From Beijerinckiaceae bacterium (GTDB lineage: Bacteria > Pseudomonadota > Alphaproteobacteria > Rhizobiales > Beijerinckiaceae): a stretch of DNA of 37,005 bases. The stretch is taken from contig CANGTC010000018.1 in the NCBI GenBank assembly GCA_947456505.1, positions 1-37,005 of the forward strand, in the 5' to 3' direction. Below, one piece after another: positions 17,893 to 27,274 of the stretch. Each line of letters begins with the position of its first letter. The stretch's first letter is position 1. The position numbers were made by a program, and so were the translations under genes. Below the pieces are notes generated by a model, which searched no databases, was not told the DNA's origin, and saw nothing but the letters and a program-made list of their open reading frames with translations.

Positions 17893-18804
17893 GTGACCAG
17901 CAAGAGCCATGAGCCAAGGCGCATTCTGCGCGCCAACGACAACTTCCACTGGAAGGGCCATGCGCGCGTGGCGATTGTCTTCAACATCGCCTTCGAGGCC
18001 TGGTCGGATGGCGAAGCGCCGCCCATTGGCCCCATGGGCAATGTGCTCAAGCCCGGTTACTTCGATTCCAATGCCCATTCCTGGGCGAACTACGGCATCG
18101 TACGCGGCGTTCAGCGCCTGGCGCGCATCGCCCGAAACAATGAGATCAAGACGAGCGTCATGACCAATGGCGTCATCTGCCAGCGCAATCCGCAGATGAT
18201 CCGCGATCTCCAAAAGGCCGGTCACGACGTCTACGCCCATTCCTGGGGCATGGACGTGATCCCTGTCTATCTCGACGAGGCCGGCGCGCGCGCCAATATC
18301 GAGCGAAACGCTCAGGCGCTGCTGGGCGTGACGGGCGAGCGCCCGACGGGATGGATTTCGCCGCGCGGCACCGGCGCTCCCGGCCATCCCGCTCTACTCG
18401 CCGAGGCCGGGTTCGTCTGGCATGGCGACTGCAATGACGACGATCTGCCCGCCATCGCCGAATATGACGACGGCGCCGGCGGTCTGCGTCGCATCGTCAA
18501 CATTCCCCTCACCATGGATGTGAACGATCTGCCGCACTCCATCCGCTATGGCAACAGTCCCGGCGCGCTGGTCGAGCATTTTGAGGATGTGCTCGACGGG
18601 ACAGAAGACGCCGACGACAAGCCCTTCATGCTCGACGTGACGGCTCATACCCATGTCTATGGCCGCCCGGCCGGCGCCTGGGCCTTTGACGCCATGATGA
18701 AGATCGCGCTGGAGCGAGATGACGTCTGGATCACGACGCGGCGCGCGATTGCGCAATATACGCTCGAAAACGCAGCCACCATGTTCTCGCCAGGGATCGT
18801 CTGA
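17893..18804 (+). CDS. Polysaccharide deacetylase-fold protein, PuuE/allantoinase-like
   Basis: A 303-residue cytoplasmic protein with the NodB-like (beta/alpha) barrel. It differs from its upstream neighbour: there is no signal peptide, and the canonical TFDDGP is replaced by VFNIAFEAWSDG. Later landmarks (VYAHSWGMD, GWISPRGTGAPGHPALLAEAGF, DVTAHTHVYGRPAGAW) resemble the PuuE-type allantoinase and related amide-hydrolase branch rather than sugar deacetylases. The GTG start at 17893 follows a strong AGGGGGG (17881-17887). Its TGA overlaps the ATG of the Bug-type binding protein (TGATG at 18802-18806), so the two are translationally coupled, suggesting that the solute captured by the binding protein may be related to the enzyme's substrate (inference). 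Confidence 0.78.
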   Translation: MTSKSHEPRRILRANDNFHWKGHARVAIVFNIAFEAWSDGEAPPIGPMGNVLKPGYFDSNAHSWANYGIVRGVQRLARIARNNEIKTSVMTNGVICQRNPQMIRDLQKAGHDVYAHSWGMDVIPVYLDEAGARANIERNAQALLGVTGERPTGWISPRGTGAPGHPALLAEAGFVWHGDCNDDDLPAIAEYDDGAGGLRRIVNIPLTMDVNDLPHSIRYGNSPGALVEHFEDVLDGTEDADDKPFMLDVTAHTHVYGRPAGAWAFDAMMKIALERDDVWITTRRAIAQYTLENAATMFSPGIV

Positions 18805-19775
18805 TGAACGCCGCAACCGCACGCCTCGCGTTCGCCTGTCTCGCCGCCGCTTGTGCGGGCCCGGTCGCCGCGCAGACCTATCCCGAGCGCAATGTGAAGC
18901 TGGTCGTCTCTTTTGCGCCAGGCGGGCCCACCGATGTCGGCGCGCGCATCATTGGCGCTGCGCTGCAGGAAAAGTGGGGCAAGCCCGTCATCGTTGAAAA
19001 CCGTGGCGGGGCGGGGGGCAACATTGGCACGGTCGCGGTCGCGCGCGCCGAGCCCGATGGCTACACGATCCTCGTCACCACCAGCGCCTTCTCGATCAAT
19101 CTCACCTACAACGCCAATCCCGGTTATGCCGCAAGCGAACTGCGGCCCGCCGCGCTTGTGGCCACGACGCCCAATATCATCGTCGGCTCTCCCGCGCTGA
19201 AAGCGAACACTCTGCCCGAAGCGCTCGAACTCGCGCGCAAGGGGGAATTCGCCTATGCCTCTGCGGGCGCGGGCACGGCGCCGCATCTATCCGCTGAACG
19301 GGTTTTCAAACTCATCAGCAAGCTTGATGTGCGCCATGCGCCTTTCACCGGGGCGTCGCCCGCCATGGTCGCCGTCTCCGGGAACCATGTGCAGTTTGGC
19401 GTCGTCGCCATGACGCCCGCCATCGAACTCGTGAAGGCTGGCAAACTGAAAGGCTTCGCCGTGACCTCCGCAAAGCGGTCCGCCGAATTGCCCGACGTGC
19501 CGACGGTCAAGGAGACCGGTGTTGGCGACATCGACGACGCCACTTGGGTCGCCCTCTTCGTGCCGGAGAAGACGCCGCAAGCCATCGTCGCGAAAATCAA
19601 CGCTGATGTGAACGATCTCTTGAAGCAGCCCGCCATCGTGCAGCAGATTTCCAGAGCGGGTCTTGATCCGCTTGGCGGCTCCCTGCCGGAAATCGAGGCC
19701 TATGTCGCCAGCGAAACCAAAAAATGGGCTGAGGTGATCAACGCCACCGGCGCCCGGGCCGAAGACGCGAAATAG
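18804..19775 (+). CDS. Bug-family (TctC-type) periplasmic solute-binding protein
   Basis: A 323-residue exported binding protein of the Bug/TctC family, the extracytoplasmic receptors of tripartite tricarboxylate transporters, which bind carboxylates and similar small acids. A signal peptide covers residues 1-24 (ending VAAQ). Family landmarks are YPERNVKLVVSFAPGGPTDVGARI, VENRGGAGGNIGTVAVA and PDGYTILV, with LPDVPTVKE near the C-terminal half. The TctA and TctB membrane subunits are absent here, as is common for orphan Bug proteins, which may work with a transporter elsewhere or serve in sensing. It is coupled to the upstream PuuE-like gene by TGATG. Confidence 0.9.
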   Translation: MNAATARLAFACLAAACAGPVAAQTYPERNVKLVVSFAPGGPTDVGARIIGAALQEKWGKPVIVENRGGAGGNIGTVAVARAEPDGYTILVTTSAFSINLTYNANPGYAASELRPAALVATTPNIIVGSPALKANTLPEALELARKGEFAYASAGAGTAPHLSAERVFKLISKLDVRHAPFTGASPAMVAVSGNHVQFGVVAMTPAIELVKAGKLKGFAVTSAKRSAELPDVPTVKETGVGDIDDATWVALFVPEKTPQAIVAKINADVNDLLKQPAIVQQISRAGLDPLGGSLPEIEAYVASETKKWAEVINATGARAEDAK

Positions 19776-19824
19776 ACCGGTTTGCCTGGTTGGCGATGGG
19801 CGATGCGGCGCGCCGCTCCCCATA

Positions 19825-22494
19825 ATGCATATGACGCGCCGGACATTCCTTTGGAACGCTCGTGGCCCCTCGCTCGTTGTCAAGCGTCGGACTCCGGGCC
19901 TCTTCATGCAACCGCCAGTTTTCAAAGATGAGGCCCTTGAGGCCCTCAGCCGCCTTGAACCCGCCGAGGCGCTGGGGCGGTTGCAGTCAACGATGGAGGG
20001 GCTTTCCGCAACGCAGGCGCAGGCGCGCCTTGCGACCTTTGGCCCCAACCTCGTGAACAAGGAACGCCAAAGCACGATCATCAATGAGATCTGGGGGCGC
20101 CTGTATAATCCGCTCAACGCCCTGCTCCTCACCCTGGCGGCGACCTCCTTTTTTCTGGGGGATATGCGCGCTGCGGTCGTCATCCTCGCGATGGTCGTTC
20201 TGGCTGTCGTGACCGCTTTCATTCAGGAGCACCGCTCCAACGAGGCTGCGGCCCGCCTGCGCGCGATGGTCCATACCCGCGCCAGCGTCAGGCGAAGCCC
20301 CTCGCCACCGGGCGATCCCTTCGTGGAGGTAAGTCTGGACGCCCTTGTGCCGGGCGATGTCGTGCGTTTGTCTGCGGGTGACATGATCCCTTCTGATCTG
20401 CGGCTGCTTGAAGCGAAGGATCTTTTCATCAACCAGTCCGCGCTGACCGGCGAGGCCATGCCGACTGAAAAATTCGCCCATGCCGCAAGCGATGCCTGCC
20501 ATGATCCGCTGGACCTGCCAAACCTCTGTTTCATGGGCGCCAACGTTGTGTCGGGCTACGCCACCGGCGTCATCCTGCGCACGGGCGGCGCGACCTTCTT
20601 CGGCCAATTGGCGAAAGACCTCGCGGGCAAGCAGGCGCCGACCGCCTTTGATCGCGGCATTGAAAAATTCGCCTGGCTGATGATCCGCTTCATTCTGGTC
20701 ATGGCGCCGACGGTGTTCCTGATCAACGGATTGACCAAGCATGATTGGCTTGAGGCGCTGCTCTTCGCCGTGGCGGTGGCTGTTGGTTTGACTCCGGAGA
20801 TGCTGCCCATGATCGTCACCGTCAACCTCGCCAGAGGCGCGGTGGCCATGTCCCGGGCGAAGGTGATCGTCAAGCGCCTCAGCGCCATTCAGAACATTGG
20901 CGCCATGGATGTGCTTTGCACCGACAAGACGGGCACGCTCACGCAAGATCGCATCATTCTCAAGCGTCATCTGGACATGCGCGGCGCGGAATCCGACGAG
21001 GTGTTGCGCTACGCCTTTCTCAACAGCCACTTTCAATCGGGCCTGCGCAATCTGCTGGACGAAGCCGTGCTGGCCCATGTGGAGCTGCACAAGGAATTGG
21101 GCGCTGACAGCGGCTATTCGAAAGTGGATGAACTTCCCTTCGACTTCTCCCGTCGTCGGCTTTCGGTGGTGGTCGCGGATAGGCAGGGGCGGCATATTCT
21201 GATTTGCAAGGGCGCGGTCGAAGAGATCTTCGCGGTCTGCACGAATTACAGGGTTGATGGGGAGACTGGATTGCTGGACGCGAGCCACTTCCAGACAGCG
21301 AAGGAGGAGATGGAGCGGCTGAACGCCGATGGATTTCGGGTGGTCGCCGTCGCGTTCAAGGGCATCGAGACGCCCAGAGCGGATTATACCCTCGCCGATG
21401 AATCGGGCCTGACCCTGCTTGGCTATATCGCCTTTCTTGATCCGCCGAAGGAGAGCGCCCGCGAGGCCATCGCAGCGCTCGCCAGCAAGGGCGTGAGCGT
21501 CAAGATTCTCACCGGCGACAATGAAATCATCACGCGCAAGGTTTGCACGGAAGTCGGCATTGACGCAGGAGCCGTGCTGCTGGGCGGCGCGTTCGCGAGC
21601 ATGAGCCAGGATGAATTGGCGCAGGCCGCAGACCGCACCACCGTCTTCGCCAAGCTCACGCCGTCACAGAAGGAAAGGGTTATTGGCGCCTTGCAGAAGA
21701 ACGGACATGTCGTCGGCTTTCTTGGCGATGGCATCAATGATAGTCCCGCGCTGAAGGCGGCGGATGTGGGCGTTTCCGTCGATACGGCGGTGGATATCGC
21801 CAAGGAATCCGCCGACATCATTTTGCTGGAGAAAAGCCTTCTGGTCCTGCAGACAGGCGTGGTCGAGGGCCGCCGCACCTTCGCGAATATCACCAAATAT
21901 ATCCGCATGGGCGCCAGCTCAAACTTCGGCAATATGTTCAGCGTTCTTGGCGCCAGCGTCATTCTGCCCTTTCTGCCAATGGCGCCGATCCAGGTGTTGA
22001 CCAACAATCTCCTCTATGATTTTTCCCAATCAACCATTCCCACCGATAATGTGGACGAGGACTATCTCGCCACCCCGCGCCGATGGGACATCGGCAATAT
22101 CTTCAAATTCATGGTCGTCGTTGGGCCGATCAGCTCCATCTTCGACTATGCGACCTTCGGACTCATGTTGTTCGTCTTTGGCGCCTGGTCCAACCCGGCG
22201 CTGTTCCAGACAGGCTGGTTCGTGGAGTCGCTTCTCACCCAGACCCTGATCATACATATCATCCGAACGGCCAGAATTCCTTTTATTGAAAGCCGCGCCA
22301 GCGCGGAGCTCATCGCCACGACGCTCATCATCAGCGCCATCGGCGTCAGCCTGCCCTTCACCTTCGTCGGGGCCACGCTCGGCTTCGTTCCCTTGCCCTT
22401 GCTTTATTGGCCCCTGCTGATCTGCATGCTGGTGGCTTACGCCGTGCTGACGCATCTGGTGAAACTATGGTTTGTGCGCCGTTGGGGATTCTAG
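19825..22494 (+). CDS. mgtA: P-type Mg2+-importing ATPase
   Basis: An 889-residue P3B-type ATPase that takes up Mg2+ at the expense of ATP. The actuator motif TGEAMPTEK, the phosphorylation site DKTGTLT (aspartate at residue 367), KGAVEEIFAVC, TGDNEIITRKVC and the hinge GDGINDSPALKAADVGVS are all present, with N- and C-terminal membrane helix groups and the family-specific NNLLYDFSQ...TDNVD stretch. Specificity for Mg2+ rests on overall resemblance to MgtA/MgtB. The first 27 residues (with MTRRTFLW) are not typical; a second ATG at 19906 would start at MQPPVFKDEA, a more usual beginning, and neither start has a convincing ribosome site. It lies 49 bp after the Bug gene. With MgtE this gives the cell two Mg2+ routes. 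Confidence 0.92.
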   Translation: MHMTRRTFLWNARGPSLVVKRRTPGLFMQPPVFKDEALEALSRLEPAEALGRLQSTMEGLSATQAQARLATFGPNLVNKERQSTIINEIWGRLYNPLNALLLTLAATSFFLGDMRAAVVILAMVVLAVVTAFIQEHRSNEAAARLRAMVHTRASVRRSPSPPGDPFVEVSLDALVPGDVVRLSAGDMIPSDLRLLEAKDLFINQSALTGEAMPTEKFAHAASDACHDPLDLPNLCFMGANVVSGYATGVILRTGGATFFGQLAKDLAGKQAPTAFDRGIEKFAWLMIRFILVMAPTVFLINGLTKHDWLEALLFAVAVAVGLTPEMLPMIVTVNLARGAVAMSRAKVIVKRLSAIQNIGAMDVLCTDKTGTLTQDRIILKRHLDMRGAESDEVLRYAFLNSHFQSGLRNLLDEAVLAHVELHKELGADSGYSKVDELPFDFSRRRLSVVVADRQGRHILICKGAVEEIFAVCTNYRVDGETGLLDASHFQTAKEEMERLNADGFRVVAVAFKGIETPRADYTLADESGLTLLGYIAFLDPPKESAREAIAALASKGVSVKILTGDNEIITRKVCTEVGIDAGAVLLGGAFASMSQDELAQAADRTTVFAKLTPSQKERVIGALQKNGHVVGFLGDGINDSPALKAADVGVSVDTAVDIAKESADIILLEKSLLVLQTGVVEGRRTFANITKYIRMGASSNFGNMFSVLGASVILPFLPMAPIQVLTNNLLYDFSQSTIPTDNVDEDYLATPRRWDIGNIFKFMVVVGPISSIFDYATFGLMLFVFGAWSNPALFQTGWFVESLLTQTLIIHIIRTARIPFIESRASAELIATTLIISAIGVSLPFTFVGATLGFVPLPLLYWPLLICMLVAYAVLTHLVKLWFVRRWGF

Positions 22495-22648
22495 GCCGCG
22501 TTTGGCGACATTTGTGACGTCCTTTGACAGGATCGGAACGCAAAGGGCGTTACACCCGTTGTCAATCGACGCTCCGCTGGGCTTTCGCGCGCATACACGC
22601 GCCGGCGCTGCGATCTCGCTCGCGCTTTAAAAATCCGAGAAACATGAA

Positions 22649-23719
22649 TTGACCAGAACCATTCTCTCAAACGCTGTCTCCTCAGGCGTATCGACCAAAG
22701 GTCAGCGAAAGCCGTTGACGGTCGATCTCGCCTTGCAGGGTGGCGGCGCCCATGGGGCTTTCACTTGGGGCGTTCTCGATCGTCTGCTGGAAGAAGATTG
22801 GTTGGTGATCGACGCAATCTCCGGCGCCTCGGCAGGGGCCATGAACGCCGCTGTGCTGACTTCCGGATATGCGCTGGGCGGGCGCGATGGCGCGCGCCAG
22901 GCGCTCGGGGCTTTCTGGAGTCAGGTTGCCGATTCTGCTCGTTTCAGCCCTTTCAGGCGCAGTCCGCTCGATGTGCTGCTGGGGCGCTGGACGCTCGACA
23001 ATTCGCCGCTCTTTGTGGCCCTGGATATGATGTCCCGGGTTGTCTCCCCCTATAGTCTCAGCTTTGGCGGCGCAAATCCTCTTGAAGGCATTCTTGCAGG
23101 CGCCATCGATTTCGCGGCCATCGCCCATGGTCCGATCAAGCTGTTCGTCACCGCGACGAATGTGCGCACAGGGCGTGGCCGCGTGTTCCGCAATCCCGAA
23201 ATCACCCCCAAGGTTCTTCTCGCCTCGGCATGTCTGCCGACCCTGTTTCAGGCCATCGAGATCGATGGGGAAAGCTATTGGGACGGCGGATACTCCGGCA
23301 ATCCCACAATGACACCGTTGATCCGCGAGAGCGATGCGCTCGACACCATTCTGGTGCAGATCAACCCTGTCGAGCGGCCCGCCACGCCGAATACGGCGCG
23401 CGAAATCCTCAATCGGTTGAATGAAATTTCGTTCAATGCGGTGTTGCTCAAGGAGTTGCGGATGATGGCGATGCTGCGACACAGCGCCAATCCCGAAAGC
23501 TCCGAAGGCGCCCGCTGGGCTAGCATGCGCCTTCATCGCATTTCGAGCCGCCTTTTGGCGGACCTTGGATACTCCTCAAAGCTCAACGCCGAATGGGACT
23601 TCCTCACTATGCTTCATGCGGAGGGACGCAGGGCTGCCGAATCTTTCCATCATGATCACCAACATAACCTCGGCGAATGCTCGACCCTCGATCTTGATGA
23701 ATTGATGGAAGGAGTTTGA
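22649..23719 (+). CDS. Patatin-like phospholipase family protein
   Basis: A 356-residue serine acyl hydrolase with a Ser-Asp dyad. The oxyanion-hole motif GGGAHG is at 31-36, the nucleophile in GASAG (S61) and the aspartate in DGGYSGNP (D212). Such bacterial proteins hydrolyse phospholipids or other acyl esters; the substrate is unknown and no secretion signal is visible. No ATG exists at a sensible position; the frame begins at TTG 22649, eight bases after GAGA (22637-22640). Overlapping it is a two-codon ATG-AAT-TGA (22644-22652). It is preceded by a 154-bp gap after mgtA in which I recognise nothing beyond a TTGACA at 22524 without a clear -10 partner. Confidence 0.86.
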   Translation: MTRTILSNAVSSGVSTKGQRKPLTVDLALQGGGAHGAFTWGVLDRLLEEDWLVIDAISGASAGAMNAAVLTSGYALGGRDGARQALGAFWSQVADSARFSPFRRSPLDVLLGRWTLDNSPLFVALDMMSRVVSPYSLSFGGANPLEGILAGAIDFAAIAHGPIKLFVTATNVRTGRGRVFRNPEITPKVLLASACLPTLFQAIEIDGESYWDGGYSGNPTMTPLIRESDALDTILVQINPVERPATPNTAREILNRLNEISFNAVLLKELRMMAMLRHSANPESSEGARWASMRLHRISSRLLADLGYSSKLNAEWDFLTMLHAEGRRAAESFHHDHQHNLGECSTLDLDELMEGV

Positions 23720-23955
23720 GGGGCTGCACGGGCCTCGTAGAATTGGCGATCTCACCCGCTGACCATTCTTCATTCCTTGCGCAGCGCCGTCGCTGAGCGC
23801 ATTCAAAGCACCGGCATATGAACGCAAGCAGAGCTGGTCGGCGGGCGGGGTCCGCCTTGCGGTTTGCATCCGGCCGTCGCCCCTTTAAGGTGCGCCTCCT
23901 GGCGCTTTTTCCGCCAGGAATCACGCCTCGGTTGGCGGAAAAGTCGGACATCCCT

Positions 23956-24570
23956 ATGCCAGAACTCATCTACAAGCGAAGGCTCATGGCGATCGCCGCG
24001 CTGGTTCTGGCCCTCTGCCTGGGCGAGACGCTCTATGGGCTCGTGCTTGACTCACGGTTCCTGCTCCGCGACGGGCTGGAGTGGGGCTATGACGTCGTCA
24101 TCTATGTCACCGCTGCGCTCGCCTTCGGCCGAGGCTTGAGGGCCGAGCGTTACGCCGGGTTTGCGCTGGCCTTTGTGTTGCTGGGCGCTGGTTTTGTCAC
24201 GATCTGGCAGATCTGGCGCGCCTTCATTGACCCGCCGGAGGTTGAGGCCTTCGCGATCACCCTCTCCGGGACGCTGATCATTCTGGAGGCCTGGGTTCTC
24301 GTGGGGATGCTCTGGCGGTTTCGTGGATCCCATCATCCCGTCATCGAGGCCACCTGGCTTTCCGCCCGCAACGACGCCGTGACCTCGACCCTCTATGCGT
24401 TCGCCATGATGGCGGCGCGGCTTGAGCCGGTGACTTGGCCGCAGATGATGGTGGATTCCCTCTCCGCTTTTCTGTGCCTGCAATCGGGCGCCCAGATCCT
24501 GCGCGATCTCCTGTGGCCGCCCATATCGCAAGAGCGGCCCGAAGAGGCGGCGACGCGGGAGGCCGCCTGA
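23956..24570 (+). CDS. Small multi-spanning membrane protein, distantly cation-efflux-like
   Basis: A 204-residue inner-membrane protein with about five hydrophobic segments: AIAALVLALCLGETLYGLVL, DVVIYVTAALAFGRGL, YAGFALAFVLLGAGFVTIW, AITLSGTLIILEAWVLVGML and a late amphipathic pair around STLYAFAMMAARL. The layout and the NDAVTSTLYA element recall the membrane half of cation diffusion facilitators, but the metal-binding HxxxD pairs are not evident and the cytosolic domain is missing, so transport is doubtful. The start is the ATG at 23956; an in-frame ATG at 23818 adds 46 basic residues without membrane character. Its TGA overlaps the ATG of the biotin carboxylase gene (TGATG at 24568-24572), an unexpected partner. 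The 236 bp before it hold nothing I can identify. Confidence 0.6.
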   Translation: MPELIYKRRLMAIAALVLALCLGETLYGLVLDSRFLLRDGLEWGYDVVIYVTAALAFGRGLRAERYAGFALAFVLLGAGFVTIWQIWRAFIDPPEVEAFAITLSGTLIILEAWVLVGMLWRFRGSHHPVIEATWLSARNDAVTSTLYAFAMMAARLEPVTWPQMMVDSLSAFLCLQSGAQILRDLLWPPISQERPEEAATREAA

Positions 24571-26528
24571 TGTTTTCGCGCCTTCTGGTCGCCAATCGCG
24601 GCGAGATCGCCGCCCGGATTTTCCGCACGGCCCGTCGCATGGGGCTTCGTACGGTGGCGGTTTATTCTTCCGCCGATGCGCAGGCCTTGCATCTGCGCTG
24701 CGCAGATGAGGCGATCTGCATTGGTGGACCTGCGGCGACTGACAGCTATCTGCGGGGCGAGCGCATCATCGAGGCGGCGCTGGCGGCGGGGGCGGACTGC
24801 ATTCATCCGGGCTATGGTTTCCTGTCCGAGAATGCGGATTTCGCAGAGGCGGTCGCCGGGGCGGGGCTCACCTTCATCGGCCCGCCGCCGAAGGCGATCC
24901 GCGCCATGGGCCTCAAGGACCGCGCCAAGGCGCTGATGGAGGCGGCCGGCGTGCCGGTGACGCCGGGCTATCATGATCCGGATCAGACGCCGGAGATTCT
25001 GCTCCAGCACGCTCGGGCCGTGGGCTTTCCACTTCTGGTGAAGGCTGTGGCCGGGGGCGGGGGCCGGGGCATGCGCCGCGTCGACGCTGAGGCCGATTTC
25101 GCGCCCGCCATTGAGGGCGCTCGGCGCGAGGCGCTGGCCGCCTTCGGCAATGGCGACCTCTTGCTCGAAACCTTCGTGCGCGATCCCCGCCATATCGAGA
25201 TCCAGATCTTTGCGGACGGCCACGGAGATGTGATCCATCTCTTCGAGCGTGATTGTTCCTTGCAGCGCCGCCACCAGAAGGTGATCGAAGAGGCGCCCGC
25301 GCCGGGACTGACGGACGTCGTGCGGCAGGCCATGGGGCGCGCCGCCATCGAGGCCGCCCGTGCGGTGGGCTATGTGGGCGCAGGCACGGTGGAGTTCATC
25401 GCCGAGGGTGGGCCACAGGGCCTCACGGGGCGCTTCTGGTTCATGGAGATGAACACCCGCCTGCAGGTCGAGCATCCCGTCACCGAGGCCATCACCGGGC
25501 TCGACCTCGTGGAATGGCAGATCCGCGTGGCCTGCGGTGAAAGTCTGCCGCTGACCCAGTCAGACATTCACCCGACTGGCCATGCGGTTGAGGCGCGGGT
25601 CTATGCGGAGGATCCCCAGGCTGGTTTCCTGCCCTCCACGGGCGCCATCCACGCGTTGCGCCTGCCCGCGGGCGAGGGGCTGCGCGTCGATGCGGGGGTG
25701 GCGGAGGGTGGCGTGGTCTCGCCCTGGTATGATCCCATGATAGCCAAGGTCGCCGCCCATGGCGCCACGCGCGATGTGGCGCTGGATCGGCTGGGCTCGG
25801 CGTTGGCGCAGATGCGTGTTGCGGGCGTGCAAACAAACCTCGCCTTTCTCGCCGCCCTCTGCGCAGCGCCAGCCTTTCGCAAGGGCGATTTCGACACGGG
25901 CTTCATCGCCCAGAACGCGGCGGATCTGGCTTTGTCGCCGCAGGCGCCCGAGGCGGCGGCGGTGCGTCTTGGCGCGCTGGCCCTGCTGATGGGCGAGGCG
26001 TCTGACTCATCCTCGCCCTGGACCTGCGACGACGGCTTCCAGCTTGGCCCGCCGCGCCTGTATGGACTGCGGATATTGGTCGATGGGCGCGAACTTGAGG
26101 CGCAGGTCGCATGGCCTGGCCCGCGCGTATTCTTTGGCGGCGGGGAAAGTGGTCGCGATGGTCTGGAGGCGGCCTTGGCGGATTTGCGCGTGCTGCGCTT
26201 GCCTGCTTGCGTTCTGGTCCAGAGCCATGGGCGCCAGATCGACGTGCGCCCCTATGATGGCGCCGCCGCCCACGCGAAAGCCGCAGGTGGAGATGGGGTT
26301 TTGCGCGCGCCCATGCATGGGCGGCTTGCGCGGCTCGCGGTTTCGGTGGGCGAGCAGGTTGGCGTGGGCCAGCTTGTCGCGGTCATCGAAGCCATGAAAA
26401 TGGAGCACTCGCTCCTGGCGCTGCGAGCGGGTAAGATTGAAGAATTGGCGGGGCCGGAGGGCGCGCAGATCGCGCAGGGCGCTCTGATCGCACGCATCAC
26501 AGACGAAGATGGGGGAGACAGACCATGA
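24570..26528 (+). CDS. Biotin carboxylase/biotin carrier subunit of an acyl-CoA carboxylase (MccA-like)
   Basis: A 652-residue alpha subunit. The start [17 protein letters not shown] is canonical, and the biotin carboxylase core is complete: ATP loop [45 protein letters not shown] and [15 protein letters not shown]. The biotin carrier domain ends the protein with EAMKMEH (lysine at about 610). The linker differs from the PccA at the left edge of the window, and the whole resembles methylcrotonyl-CoA or geranyl-CoA carboxylase alpha subunits; the acyl substrate is set by a beta subunit not found here. It is coupled on both sides: TGATG with the upstream membrane protein and ATGA with the downstream SDR gene. 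Usual MccA partners (mccB, ivd, enoyl-CoA hydratase) are absent from this operon. Confidence 0.88.
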   Translation: MFSRLLVANRGEIAARIFRTARRMGLRTVAVYSSADAQALHLRCADEAICIGGPAATDSYLRGERIIEAALAAGADCIHPGYGFLSENADFAEAVAGAGLTFIGPPPKAIRAMGLKDRAKALMEAAGVPVTPGYHDPDQTPEILLQHARAVGFPLLVKAVAGGGGRGMRRVDAEADFAPAIEGARREALAAFGNGDLLLETFVRDPRHIEIQIFADGHGDVIHLFERDCSLQRRHQKVIEEAPAPGLTDVVRQAMGRAAIEAARAVGYVGAGTVEFIAEGGPQGLTGRFWFMEMNTRLQVEHPVTEAITGLDLVEWQIRVACGESLPLTQSDIHPTGHAVEARVYAEDPQAGFLPSTGAIHALRLPAGEGLRVDAGVAEGGVVSPWYDPMIAKVAAHGATRDVALDRLGSALAQMRVAGVQTNLAFLAALCAAPAFRKGDFDTGFIAQNAADLALSPQAPEAAAVRLGALALLMGEASDSSSPWTCDDGFQLGPPRLYGLRILVDGRELEAQVAWPGPRVFFGGGESGRDGLEAALADLRVLRLPACVLVQSHGRQIDVRPYDGAAAHAKAAGGDGVLRAPMHGRLARLAVSVGEQVGVGQLVAVIEAMKMEHSLLALRAGKIEELAGPEGAQIAQGALIARITDEDGGDRP

Positions 26529-27274
26529 CGAAGATCGCGCTTGTGACCGGCGGCGGCTCGGGGATTGGCCGCACGGCGGCTCTGGCTTTGGCCAGCATCG
26601 GCTTTACGGTGGTGATCGCCGGGCGCAGGCCCGAGCCGCTTGACAGAGTGGCGGGCGAGATCGCCGCGCAGGGCGGGACCGCGCTGGCGGTTCCCTGCGA
26701 CATCGCGCAGGAACCGCAGGTGGCGGCGCTTTTCGAGACCATCGCCAAGACCTATGGGCGGCTTGACCTTCTATTCAATAACGCGGGGCTTTTCTCGCCC
26801 CCCGGCATGCTGGAGGAGGTCACGGTCGAGAACTGGAAGGCGGTGGTTGACGTCAATCTGAATGGCGCCTTCTGGTGCACCCAGCACGCTTTCCGCATCA
26901 TGAAGGATCAGACCCCGCGCGGCGGGCGCATCATCAACAATGGTTCGATCTCCGCCCATGCGCCGCGTCCCAATTCGGCGGCCTATACGGCCACCAAACA
27001 CGCCATGACCGGCCTCACCAAGGCGGCTTCGCTGGATGGGCGCAAATATGACATCGCCGTTGGCCAGATCGACATCGGCAACGCCGAGACCGAGATGACC
27101 GGGCGCATGCGCAAGGGCGTGCCCCAGGCCAACGGAAGCATCGAACCCGAGGCCCTGATGGACCTCAAGCATGTCGCCGACGCCATGATCTACATGGCCA
27201 ATCTGCCGCTGGAGGCCAATGTGCAGTTCATGACGGTGATGGCGACGAAGATGCCGTTTGTCGGGCGGGGTTAA
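26525..27274 (+). CDS. Short-chain dehydrogenase/reductase
   Basis: A 249-residue classical SDR. The cofactor motif TGGGSGIG is at 8-15, NNAG at 85-88, and the catalytic residues are a serine in NNGSISAH (141/143), Y154 and K158 (YTATK). An arginine after the second strand (AGRRPEP) suggests preference for NADP(H). It is translated with the biotin carboxylase through an ATGA overlap, so an acyl-CoA or alcohol intermediate of the same pathway is a plausible substrate (inference). Its stop overlaps the stop of the convergent guanine deaminase gene within TTAA (27271-27274). Confidence 0.88.
   Translation: MTKIALVTGGGSGIGRTAALALASIGFTVVIAGRRPEPLDRVAGEIAAQGGTALAVPCDIAQEPQVAALFETIAKTYGRLDLLFNNAGLFSPPGMLEEVTVENWKAVVDVNLNGAFWCTQHAFRIMKDQTPRGGRIINNGSISAHAPRPNSAAYTATKHAMTGLTKAASLDGRKYDIAVGQIDIGNAETEMTGRMRKGVPQANGSIEPEALMDLKHVADAMIYMANLPLEANVQFMTVMATKMPFVGRG

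Noticed and set aside
19987-21288. Minus-strand open frame opposite mgtA (433 codons)
   Set aside because: Shadow of the P-type ATPase; no recognisable protein features.
24393-25475. Minus-strand open frame opposite the second biotin carboxylase (360 codons)
   Set aside because: Shadow frame; the sense strand is a complete and conserved enzyme.
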